Source: Erythrophleum ivorense (taxonomy: Eukaryota > Streptophyta > Magnoliopsida > Fabales > Fabaceae). From it: 64,000 nt of DNA. The position numbers were made by a program, and so were the translations under genes. The DNA is taken from positions 7,236,556 to 7,300,555 of the forward strand of contig JAIUCV010000001.1 in the NCBI GenBank assembly GCA_026724425.1, written 5' to 3'. This document shows positions 12,900-23,315 of this stretch, in pieces. A model generated the notes under the pieces. That model ran no database searches. It was given only the letters and a program-made list of their open reading frames with translations, and was not told the origin of the DNA. Numbering within the stretch: the first letter of the stretch is position 1; the number at the start of each line of letters is the position of its first letter.

Positions 12900-13523
12900 T
12901 GTTGAAATTCGTTAGTAGAAGATGGATTGGTTAGTGCTCAGAAACGTGTGACAATACACTATCCTTAAGGTGTTATTCGCCCCCACTAGTTTGCTACTGG
13001 GCTTCAGCGAATCACCCTAGGATTTATCCTAAGCACCAGAGATCTCTATCAACAACTACAGATATCTCCTTTCTTGCAGAACGAAAATAGAGAGTATTTT
13101 TAGAAGAGAGATATAATGTTCTGTATATTTGCTTTTCTGGTCTACCTCCTTTGTATTTAGGGAGTATGAAACCGAACTTTTAATTATGATTAAAGAATAA
13201 TCAATTTCTAAACGTTGGCAATTAAATCGAAATCAATTTTTTTAAAGATAAAAATGTATATACATTAAATATAAATTAAATTGAAATTGATTTTTTAAAA
13301 TTATTATTATTAAAAACAATTTGACCAAATACACACCATTAGATTAAAGAATAATCTAAGTGTTTAAATATTAATTATATAATTAATATTTAAATCCACT
13401 TCATCCTTCAAAGTACTATATGACATGTGTTATATCTCCCTTCTTATATAGGCTTATGGGTTGTTGTTTCTTTTCAATGTGGGACTTTGTCCCTTTAGTT
13501 TTTTTTCTCAAACTATTCCAACA
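12900..13523 (-). mobile_element. Solo LTR, copia-like, 624 bp
   Basis: On the minus strand the element starts TGTTGGAATAGTTTGAG at 13523 and ends CGAATTTCAACA at 12900, so both ends carry the TG...CA termini with a short inverted repeat. It is flanked by the direct repeat CTTTC at 12895-12899 and 13524-13528. Only one LTR is present and no internal region follows, which is the signature of recombination between two LTRs. The TGTTGGAATAG start and short length fit Ty1/copia. Confidence 0.88.
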
Positions 13524-13528
13524 CTTTC

Positions 13529-14128
13529 TCCTTTTTTACAAGCTCCTATACCTCTTCTCTTTAATTTTTTTTTAAAAAGTCATAATGAATGATGACAGTA
13601 GGGAATAGTGACAAAATCAAAAGATAATTGGAAGCTTTTAGAAACTCAATTGTGAAGACTTAAACTGTAAAGACTAAATTATAAATTAGTTGAAACTCCA
13701 GGGGAAAATGTGGAGAAGAGAAAAAACACATAAATTTAGGAGAAATGTAGTACTAGGATATGTCTGATTCGGAAGGCATCATGAGAGGTCATTGACATTA
13801 CAAGGACCAAATTGAAAGGATTTGATAGAAGAATTTTTTTTTTAATTATATATAGACCAAGCAAAAAATCAATTAAAATTTATTTGGGAATTAAAGGTTT
13901 AATTTATGAACCAAAGGCTCAAAATTCATCAACTTGAATCCTAAATCTTCATATTCTTGCTTATGGTTTAATTATTGGAGAAGAATTTAAATAAATATAT
14001 AAGTATTTGTCTTTATGCTTATTCATAAAAATAAAAGACATGGATAACCCAAAAATAAATATATAAATAAAACAAATGGATACTTAAATTTTTTGCAATT
14101 CAGCATTACATTGAATTTATAATTAGAT

Positions 14129-14182
<54 letters not shown>

Positions 14183-14189
14183 TAATAGC
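13529..14189. other. AT-rich stretch with (CT)n/(AT)n microsatellite
   Basis: No gene was seen. The only notable feature is a compound microsatellite: CT from 14131 to 14166 followed by AT to about 14182. Confidence 0.6.
14131..14182. repeat. (CT)18(AT)n compound microsatellite
   Basis: Eighteen perfect CT units followed by about eight AT units. Confidence 0.95.
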
Positions 14190-14752
14190 AATAATACCCA
14201 TTTGAGTACCAAAATTGAATTCCTGAAATCCTGAAAAGGCTCAGTGTAAATCTAGTTTGGATATTTCTTTTTTTTTTAGTTTTAGTTTTTTGTTTTTTTC
14301 TGGTTTTTGGTTGGTGAAGGGCTTTGATTAGCTTCGAGTATAGTAGCGCCATCCAAATTTACATTGCCCTTCAAGTAGGCCGAACGTTAAGGATTAATGC
14401 ATCAATGATTAATCTATACCCACCCTAAATAAGGAGATACACTTCATGCTTCACATGTCAAATAGAATATTATCTACTATACTTTCAGTGAATTTTGAGA
14501 GATTAATCCATGAGCCTTCAACCTTTCGTACGAGATTAAATTTGCAGTGGTTCTACTAATATATAAAATAATAAACTATTTATTAACATGATCTTTGTTT
14601 TCAATTATTATTATCTCTAATCTATAAAATATTGTACTAGACTCATTGACTTATTAGTTTCATTGCAATAATTTCCTTATTGTTTAAATTAGATATTAAA
14701 TCAACTTTTGATATATGAAATTTCAAACGATCTCTTTCTAGTGTTGAATGGC

Positions 14753-14979
14753 CATTTTGCTCTCATCTTCGTCATTCCCATCAACCCCCTCATCTTTCGT
14801 CTATAAATTCTTCATGGTCATAGCAACCCAAGCTTTGGAATGACAAAGGAAGCGGAAGAAGAATAAGAGCTCCATTCCATAACTTCTTGTCATTCCCAAG
14901 CTTGGGATGCATGGCCATAGAAAATTTGCAGACAGAGGAGGGCAAAGTTGGTGGAGAAGATAAAGATAAGGACAAAATG
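14753..14979. ncRNA. Long imperfect hairpin, ~100-nt arms
   Basis: The left arm 14753-14848 pairs with 14886-14979. The best part pairs CATAGCAACCCAAGC / GGAATGACAA on the left with TGTCATTCCCAAGCTTGGGA on the right, and the pairing continues outward through TTTGC/GCAAA and ATTTTG/CAAAAT blocks to the ends. The loop is about 37 bases. It looks like a young small-RNA precursor or an inverted duplication. The related site at 35505-35610 keeps the left arm, but its right arm has diverged. The frame at 14790-14996 on the minus strand overlaps it and is judged a by-product. Confidence 0.5.
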
Positions 14980-15307
14980 TCTATTAAATTAACCATGGAA
15001 AGAGTATATTAGTTATTTCACATAACTAAAGTTAGTCAGATTTACAGTCCAATCTGGGTGTCAAGGGTTTATTGAAATAGGGTTAATAAATCGGATAGTC
15101 AATTACGCACAACTTTGTATAGATTATGAAGATATTAAAATTGAAGGCAAAAACCAAGATGAGTAAGTGCATTTTCTCATATAATAATCATCAATTGACG
15201 AGTGTGAAGATATAAATACGTACCAAAACTCATTGCGTGAAGATATAAATACATACTATACTCATAGATCTGAACCAGAAGTATAAGCTCTCAAATTACT
15301 TCATAAT

Positions 15308-15402
15308 AAGCTTCTCAAGTTTCATAACAGTCTTCCAATATTGTGGGGCTGCCAATATTGTAACCACAATATTGGAAGCCTGTGATGAGACTTAGAAACC
15401 TC
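15308..15402 (-). ncRNA. Candidate small-RNA precursor hairpin, copy B
   Basis: The left arm 15308-15346 and right arm 15364-15402 form a stem of about 39 positions. The 15 inner pairs CTTCCAATATTGTGG / CCACAATATTGGAAG are perfect and the outer part has few mismatches, two of them G:U type. The 17-base loop contains a third CCAATATTG copy. On the minus strand a TATATAAA box lies at 15486-15493, so a transcript starting about 30 bases below it would place the stem near its 5' end. The sequence matches no miRNA family I recognise. Confidence 0.5.
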
Positions 15403-15485
15403 TCCCATTCATATTTGACGAAGAGTTTGATTGTTAATATGTTATCTCATTCATTGCCTTATGAGAAACTAAGACTATTAATAGC

Positions 15486-15493
15486 TTTATATA
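15486..15493 (-). promoter_or_regulatory. TATA box upstream of hairpin B
   Basis: TATATAAA reads on the minus strand inside CTCTATATAAAGC, 84 bases upstream of the hairpin. The same element is kept at the same place in the other two copies. Confidence 0.4.
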
Positions 15494-16250
15494 GAGACTA
15501 TCAGTGCTTGATCTCACAAGCAGATCGAATCTCATTTTCTGCAACACCACACAAAGACTCATTTTCTAGATTCGATTCTCCTCCAATCTGAATTTTACTT
15601 CATGATTTGTCTTTGTCGTCGATATAAATGAAGTAGTTGACTTTTCGGTGAAATACACATTGAAAGCAAGAATTTAAAGATGCTTTAAAGCATTTACTCA
15701 ATATCTGTGATTTCTTTTATTAAAGCTTTTTCTTATACATATTTTAAATTTTAGTAATTGAACAATCAAATTTATAAGTAACATTTCACTAAATAATTTT
15801 TTTAAAAGAAAAACATAGAATCATCGTAGGAGCACATGTTTATATGAAAATAATTTAAAGAAGATTCCAAGCATTGACAGCTTAATTTATTAAAAAACAA
15901 AAAGCTAAACTGGTTACAATCTTTTGAAAACTATAAATATCAAATTTATCTTGAATTGGCCTACACCAAAGACGGGATATTAATAATGGGAATCTAAATT
16001 AACTGAGAAAGCTTCGTGAATCAAATTTAGTTTGACATCTTTCCTTTCTTTTTCAAAAGCTTATTCCCTTTGAGTATGTTGGTGCCATTTGCAAGGCCCT
16101 TTAATTATGCCAAAGGTTAAGGATTGCATCTATGATTAACTCTAGTCAGCATCAATGATCTACCATACTTTCAGTAAATTTTAAGATAATCCATGTCTCT
16201 TCAACTTTTCGTATGAGGTTAAAATTGTAGTGCTTCTACTAATAAAGTAA

Positions 16251-16900
16251 TAATGATTACTTGATTCATTAGTCCTTCCTTTATTTGTACTATCTCTTTA
16301 TTTTTAGTCTGATTTGTAAGGTCAAGGTTTTCTCTCTATCAGTTGTCTTGCCTCTCAGCTCTTATTTTGTCTATGCTAAGGTTGTTTGTGCTCTTAATTG
16401 ATAAAGAATTTATCTTACAGAGTTGTCAACTTGATTTTTGTTAATAATAACCTTTTGTTGATACACATTTCTATTTATGATATATGTCTTATCTGAAAGT
16501 TGGAACATATATATATATATATGGAGGATTCAGCAGCTCTGAAATAAAACAATAATATATTAAATTACATAATCTAACATAATGTTAATTAGCTCACGTA
16601 GATTCCATTTCTTGCAATAAAGAGAGTGACATGGAATGCAATATATTCAGCAAACCTTATGCGTGGCTCTCCGGCATACACTTGATAGAGGGAAGAAAAA
16701 GAAATAGAACACAACAATTGAGTAAATTATCTTGAACAAATGTTTTTTCTGTTTCTTTCTCCTTTTGCATTGATGAATAAGAATTAGTAATATCAGTAAA
16801 AGTCATATGATAAAACAAGCCATATACATAGCATGAATCTCTTTTTCTAAGAACAGAAGGAGAAGTTTTTGTGGCAAACAAAGATAGAGATAAGAGGAAA
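16251..16900. other. AT-rich stretch without a recognised gene
   Basis: It contains a (TA)n tract at 16505-16521. The minus-strand frame at 16657-16914 runs into the LTR at 16901 and shows no domain. Nothing else could be supported. Confidence 0.55.
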
Positions 16901-19900
16901 TGTAATATGTCCAAGTTTCCTAAATAATTAATTAAGGCTAATATAATTGTTAGAAATTATTAATATGAATTGCTATTAGAATCTTGGAAATTTAGGTAAA
17001 TTATGAGTTTCAATACACTTTAGAATTTTATTTGGACTACCACAAATTTTTAGAAAATTTCTGAGAATTTTTATGGATTATTAAAAATTTATTTGGAATT
17101 TATGGGGATTAATTGCTAATTATCAAATAATAAATAATTAAGGAATAAAAACTTGGGAAATGAATTTTTAGAAATTTATTGGACCTTTAAAGGCCTAAAA
17201 ATTTTAGAAAATTATTTGAAAAATAAAAATACTTATATAAAATTTAGGGTCAAAATATAATTAGTGAAAGTTGAAAGGTTTACAAATTTTGGTTGGGACT
17301 AAAATATAATTTTTCCAATGCCAAAATATGATTTTCCCCAAATTAAAAATGGTGGAGTTAGGAATAACTCTAGGAAAATGATTGTTTTGACAATCAGAAC
17401 AACTTTCATAACCAAAGTATGCAACGAGTCATAACATTGTTCCCCAAAAATCAGGCTAAAACTTGGTCAATACCAAGCATTTTTTACATGCTTCTTCATT
17501 TGCTAGAGTAGAAAAACATTAGGAAAAAGAAGCGGCTTCCTTAAGAAGCCAAGTCGTCCCTCCCTTCTTTACATAACTCTGTCCTTCTCAAAAAAATTGC
17601 ATATATAAATGAGAGAAAAAGAGAAGCAAAGAGAGAGAGAGAGAGAGAGACAGTTAGAGAAACTAAGAGAAAGGGAGTCCAAGAACAAAGAGAGTTTGTG
17701 TTAGACACAAAGGGAGACCATGAGGAAGGAAGAAGAGGACCTGAGGCAAGAAGAGCTATGAGATAAGAAAAAAAAAGGTAAGATCACCTACTATGCTTTC
17801 TTTCTTCTCTTTCATTCTTCTTATCAATGGAGAGGAGTAGAACTCTTCATCTTGCTTTTCTTGTATCTAGTGAATGTTTATAGAGCTCTTGTTGTGTTGT
17901 TTATGTTCTGAAAATGGTAAGAAACCCATAAGAAACAAACAAACAACCTAATACACAAATTTTGTACAAAAATTTTCAACGGGACCTATAACTATGGAAT
18001 TTCATCCAAAGGCTTGTATGCCTTGTTTATGGTTATTTTGCAATCCCAGTGAGTGCATATATAGGTAAGAATGGCAACAAAAATGTTATAAACTAACCAG
18101 CTAACAAAATGGGTTCAAATTTGGTAAAGAAAAAAAACCAAACAACAAACTTAGGTCTGAATGTTAGAGGGCAAATGGACTCTAAATGATCTAAAATTTT
18201 AAGAGAACTAGTATGCCAAGTTTTGCAAATCTTGAGCTCGTTTAGTCGCTCAACTGAATACTAAAGTGCATCTATCTCTAATTTAGGCCTTTCTAGGTAG
18301 TTTTGCAAAATTGAAGAGTTAAGATGCTAAAAATCCTTTTCACTCCTAGGTTTTTCTTGCACTTATTTAACATATAAATAATTTTCTATGTCAAATTTGG
18401 TGAATTTTGGAGGTTTGTACAAAAAATGATGCAAGTCGGAAGTTAGTTGGAGGTTTGAGACACGAAATAGAGCATGTTTTGCTTAACTCATGTCGTAGCA
18501 CACCTCATTCTATCTAGAACTTCTAGATAGCCTAAAATATGATGCAAGCTAGGTGCCAAAGGTCTAGGCCACAACGCCACCCTTCTTTAAGGGTTTGTAT
18601 GCAATTTTTCTTACATGTTTTGAATAATTATGACAACATATGATAAGAGTTAGTATAGAGATGGTTAAGAAACAATTAAATAAATATAAAATGGTTAGTT
18701 TAAGGTCCTTAATTGGAGCCATATGATTTATGGATTTGTATGTTTATGATCTAATATTTGTAAGATTGCCTTATGAAATCTGTACATAAAATGCTTTATG
18801 GCATGTTGTGCTATTTTATATCTAAATGAAATTGATGCATGAAAGATTGATAAACATGCATTTGATATTAGTGTGACATGAATTTTAGTGTACTCACATA
18901 TATGGTTGCCTTATTGAATTCCTTTGGGAACTCTAAAAGTTATTAAAAACTAATTCTTCTCTTAAGACCCTATATAAGGAACATATGTTTAAGCCCCATG
19001 TATGGAAGATTAGACTAGGAACTATTCCCATGTATAGATGATAGTGATATTGTAAAACTATGAACTTAAGTTTTATACATGGATGACTTAACTGCAAACT
19101 CTTCCCATAGATGAACTTAGCTTTGAAGTATCATGAGATGGACCTAACTAAAAGATCTATGACACTGAAAGGTATGATAAGAAGGATAAAGGAATCCATT
19201 AGCATTAGTATAGACAACCAATAATTCTTCCTATTAAGAAACATGCATATTTTATACCATTGACATGATTCAATTACCTTCATATGAGATCTTGATTTAT
19301 GATTAAATTATATATGGTTTGATTGAACCTTGCCATATAAGAATTATGATTTACTTTGTTAAAGTTATGTTATTTAGTATGTTTTACAACATAATTAGGA
19401 TGACCATGAAGCATGACCTGGATAACCCAGAATATGATTTAATTAAGATAATGATTCTATATATATGAGGATTAACTAAATGATATGATGATTATACATG
19501 GCCTTGATATATGCATGTATATTAATGTATATTGCTACATATGGATGTTGATGTGTCAAACTACAAAATATCTAGCATGAGCATGCATATGATAAGAGTT
19601 TTTGCAAGTAAAGCATTCTTAAGATGAAAATAAGGCTATTAGGGGAATAAACTCCTAATAAGATATGGTCTGTGGAGATGGGATTCTATGAATTCCCAAT
19701 CCTTATAGTAAGTCTCCGAAAGACAGAATTCTCAGAGGATGAAATCCTGATATGAATTGACTAGACAATGAGGATAGATTTTTTTGTTAGGGAAAGGAAA
19801 GAATATGATCATGTGTGAACAAAGGTGGGCCAAAGTCCCTTGCAAGTTAGTCCTAATTCTTCCAAGGACAAAGTTATGATAAGGGGATTACTAAAGGTTA

Positions 19901-21138
19901 GGAGACCTTCAGGTGACTTCAAGTTCAGGTTTAAGTTTAGGTTAAAAGGTTTATGGATGCACAATAGAGAATGACCTTGATATGTTTACCCCAGTTAATG
20001 AAAGGTTTCCTATGATCATATAGTCTAAGGAGAATAGTCTTTTTCCTTGATGGCGCCAAAAACCTAGGCCTCACACCAAGTGATATAGGATGCTCAATGG
20101 GTTACTTATGATTTCAAAAACCTAGTTTATCTCAAATGATATGGGATGCTTGGTACAGTATCTAGGAAACAGTCTTCACTATGACTAGCACATTCAAGGA
20201 AGAATCATTTGGGTTTCCTTAGAAAAGGCATGCACAATGATATGTTATAATAATGTACTTTTGGAGTACTATTTAGATGAACAATGGTAAGCCCTTCTAA
20301 AGGCAATGAGGAAGCATGCCAACATGTTTCAAGTTATGTGGTACTTAGAAAGTATGTAACAGAGCTTGTTGTGTAATGTTTAAAAGTAATATTTGCACAT
20401 GGTAAATGGTATCATCATAAAGTAAACATATGCATAACAACAAGCTCATATGTGATATGTGAATATATCATAAACTATAATAATCATGCCATAGACAGTG
20501 ACATGTGAATATAATCTGGAACATGGTAGTTCATATGCAAAGATAATTTTATTGAGAGGGCCAAATATAATTTGGAATGAATGTGAACATTTGTGTTTCA
20601 TATGATTTGACGTTCCTATATGTATAATCTCCTATCTATATTGTTATATTGCAATGTGTTTATTACCCTTATATGCTATAGATAAGAGAAGAGAAAGAAA
20701 ATATTTTTTGCACCCATGACAATTGAACCATTACTAGTTGTCAAAACTTATTGAAAATGTCAATTCTCATTACACTTGGTAATATGTTGAGATAAAGATC
20801 AAGCTTTTGCTATTTGAAGCATATGGTAGACTAACTAGCTAGTAGATAGAAAGTAGCACAATGGAGATATATAGAGGTACCTATTTTCGTAGTTGGTTTG
20901 TAAAAAGAATCAGTTGATGTTTAATCATATTCAAAAATTTATATTGTCTAGTGACCTTGTAATTTATTTACACATGTAAACTTATGCCATGGTGTAAGGA
21001 AAATTGGATGTCTATTGGCATAGTTCTAACATTTACACATTTAATTAATTAAAAAACTTTTTATGATTCAAAATTTTCTGCATCATTCTGCAACATAAGT
21101 AAGAGGTTTAGTGGCACCCTAAAAGCAAGGTTGTTACA
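16901..21138 (+). mobile_element. Solo LTR, 4.2 kb, TSD GGAAA
   Basis: The element starts TGTAATATGTCC and ends CAAGGTTGTTACA. GGAAA flanks it on both sides (16896-16900 and 21139-21143). Inside there is a TATA box (ATATATAAAT at 17600-17609) followed by a purine-rich GAGAGA leader, which is the U3-to-R arrangement of an LTR promoter in plus orientation. Both ends carry the TGTAA...TTACA termini of the long gypsy LTRs in this window. No gag or pol is present, so this is a solo LTR. Reading frames within it are meaningless. Confidence 0.88.
17600..17609 (+). promoter_or_regulatory. LTR TATA box
   Basis: ATATATAAAT stands just before an uninterrupted purine tract containing a (GA)10 microsatellite (17631-17650), as expected for the U3/R junction of the surrounding LTR. 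Confidence 0.55.
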
Positions 21139-21639
21139 GGAAACATACTGCAATGTTGAGTTTTCTACCTAAAATAATGGCTTATTTATGGATTTTTATC
21201 CTGTAAATGTTTCCCACAATGATAGGAGAAACAAAAATAAAGAGATATATAGACTTCAAGAGATATACAAATATAAAGAAATGAAGAGATATGCTATTGC
21301 CCCCATTCTTTCTAATAGCAACAACAAAAACAACATTTAGCACAAAACTCAAAGGTCATTAGTAATTATTAACATTTACCAGCAAAGGTGTGTTACTAAT
21401 AAGTCATTATTGGCAATTACATAATTTATTGTAGAGCTGATATTTGATATGGAAAAATTAAACTTATTCTTACAAGACACAATAATTTAAATATTTTGAT
21501 AATACTATTAAAATCAAGATTAAAGTGAAGTTTCTTTTGTATAAAAAAATTTTAAGAAGCTAATTAAAGATGCAAACATGTATCAATACTTATTGACCTA
21601 AATCATAAGTAAATTCCCCAATTAATTACTTCAAAAGCT

Positions 21640-21715
21640 TCTTAACTTTCATGAAAGGCTCCACCAGAGTGGAACTAGGCCCACAATAAGCCTTTCATGA
21701 TGTAACTTGGAAACA
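21640..21715 (-). ncRNA. Candidate small-RNA precursor hairpin, copy C
   Basis: The perfect inner arms are CATGAAAGGCT (21650-21660) and AGCCTTTCATG (21689-21699), with weaker pairing outside and a 28-base loop. It lies at the position of hairpins A and B in an otherwise similar sequence, but its arms are different: neither arm resembles the CAATATTGTGG core, yet the two still match each other. A TATATAAA box is at 21808-21815 on the minus strand. Confidence 0.4.
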
Positions 21716-21807
21716 TATGCCATATTCATATTTGACAAATCAAGGCTTTGAATGTAAATGATATTATCTCATTACCTTATGAGAAACCAAGATCATTAAT
21801 TAGTGGC

Positions 21808-21815
21808 TTTATATA
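21808..21815 (-). promoter_or_regulatory. TATA box upstream of hairpin C
   Basis: TATATAAA reads on the minus strand within AGTCTATATAAAGCC, nearly identical in context to the box at 15486-15493 and about 100 bases upstream of the stem-loop. Confidence 0.4.
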
Positions 21816-22303
21816 GACTGAAAGACGACTACTATCAGTGCGATCTCACAACCAGATCGAATCTAATCATGTCCTGCAGTACCATTGCACAAAGTCACAA
21901 ACAACATTATGCTAAACATTGACTCATTTTTCAGATGGGATTCTCCTTTGATCTAAATTTTAGTTCATTTGTCTTACTCATAGATATAGATGAAGCTTAC
22001 TTATCACACCATGTAGAATATAAGGTAGTACTAGTAATTGACTTTATATGAAACACCCATAAAATGAAGAATAAAGATGATTAGTTAAGAAGAATACATT
22101 ATAGTTTTTTTTCTCCATCATTCAAAGCATGTCATTTAATATCTGTGATTTGTTTTATTACCTTTTTTTTTACGATGTGATAATTTTTATTTAAATTGTT
22201 ACATAAATCATCATATTAATATCGCTTGAATTGAGTTTACTCCCCTTGTAAACTGCAAATCCTATTCCATATTAGATAAGAACAACATAGAAATTAAATA
22301 CAA

Positions 22304-22322
22304 TTTTGTTTTTGATTTGGTA
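22304..22322 (+). repeat. Left target-site duplication of the RTE LINE
   Basis: TTTTGTTTTTGATTTGGTA is repeated exactly at 33583-33601. A 19-bp direct repeat is typical of LINE target-primed insertion, although the T-rich 5' part could include bases from the 3' tail. Confidence 0.9.
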
Positions 22323-23310
22323 AAGTTTTGGAAAAATTTAAAATGTTTAGTTCAGGAAATACCATTAGAAGAAAAACATTTTTTTATGAGAGAATCTTGA
22401 TGGTCATGTGGGAAGTATATCTAGAGGTTACGAAGGTACACATGAAGGATATGACTTAGGGGAAGTAAATGCAAAGAATAAAACTATTCTAAACTTTTCA
22501 TTAACGTTCGATTTAACAGTAGCTAACACTTGTTTTAGAAAGTGTGAGAAGCATCTTATCACATATAAAAGTGGAAGGGCATGTTCTCAAATTAATTTCT
22601 TTCTTATAAGAAAATCAGATAGAAAACTTTACATAGACTGTAAAGTTATACTTGGAGAGAGCTTGACTACTTGGCATAGAGTTTTAGTTATGGACGTTCA
22701 AGTTATGAGGAGAGTAAAGAGTAAAAGACAAGATAGGGTGTCAAGGATTAAATAGTGGCAATTGAAGAGGGATAAAGAAAAGAGTTTACAGAGAAAGATT
22801 TTAGAGGAAGGATCTTAGAAAGAACAAGGAAGTGTAAACAATTTGTAGGATGAGATGGCTAAAAAGATTAGAAAGGTAGCAAAAAAGATACTTAATGAAT
22901 TAAAAAGCTTTAGACCTAGGGATAAAGAATCTTGGTGGTAGGATGCAAACATACAAGATAAGGTTAAGGTTAAAAGGGAGTGTTCTAAAGTGTGGTATTT
23001 GTGTAAGAGTAATGAAAATTGGAAAAAATATAAGATAGTTAAGAAAGATACTAAGAAAACAATGTGTGAAATGAGAGTTAGGGCATTTGATTGGTTATAT
23101 CAATCCTTAGGTACTAAATTCGGAGAAAGAAGTATCTACAAGCTAGCTAAAAGTAGGGAAAGAAAGATAAGAGATGTGAACCAAGTGAAATGCATTAAGG
23201 ATGAAGAAATGAGAGTCTTCGTCACGGAACAAGATATCAAGAAACGGTGGACGGGTTACTTTTATAGACTATTTAATGAAAGACACAAGATTTTATTACA
23301 CTCATATATG
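22323..23310 (+). pseudogene. LINE endonuclease C-terminus and linker
   Basis: The frame entering directly from the target duplication reads FWKNLKCLVQEIPLEEK and then LDGHVG, the GDLNGHVG motif of RTE endonucleases with E-N-L in place of G-D-L. It continues through ANTCFRKCEKHLITYKSG, QINFFLIRKSD and GESLTTWHRVLVMDV, the conserved end of the endonuclease domain, where SLTTxHR carries the catalytic histidine region. After a stop near 22756 the linker to the reverse transcriptase follows in pieces to 23310, including WTGYFYRLFNE. It is broken by the LTR at 23316. Confidence 0.85.
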
Positions 23311-23315
23311 TTAGA

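Larger units (their letters stand above)
14190..16250. repeat. Host repeat unit B (array copy with both hairpins)
   Basis: Blocks here recur in the same order elsewhere. The block at 14200-14560 is similar to 34490-34690 and 35040-35110. The block at 14750-14850 matches 35505-35605. The block at 15000-15640 matches 3645-4080 plus 9745-10110, and less closely 21350-22000. The block 15780-16250 matches 34140-34680. It is therefore one copy of a diverged, low-copy tandem array, not a transposon with defined ends. No reading frame is conserved between copies, which argues against a protein gene. The hairpins and a minus-strand TATA box are the conserved features. Confidence 0.6.
21139..22303. repeat. 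Host repeat unit C, left part
   Basis: The segment 21350-22000 aligns loosely with 15100-15640: it keeps the CTTCTTAACTTTCAT hairpin start, CATATTTGACAAA, TTATGAGAAACCAAGA, the TATA block and GATCTCACAACCAGATCGAA. It is continued at 33602 after the LINE insertion. No coding sequence was found. Confidence 0.5.

Noticed and set aside
15330..15380. miR171-like sequence (GGCTGCCAATATTG) in the loop of hairpin B
   Set aside because: Resemblance to the GAGCC-GCCAATATC family is partial, the bases lie in the loop not in an arm, and copies A and C lack them.
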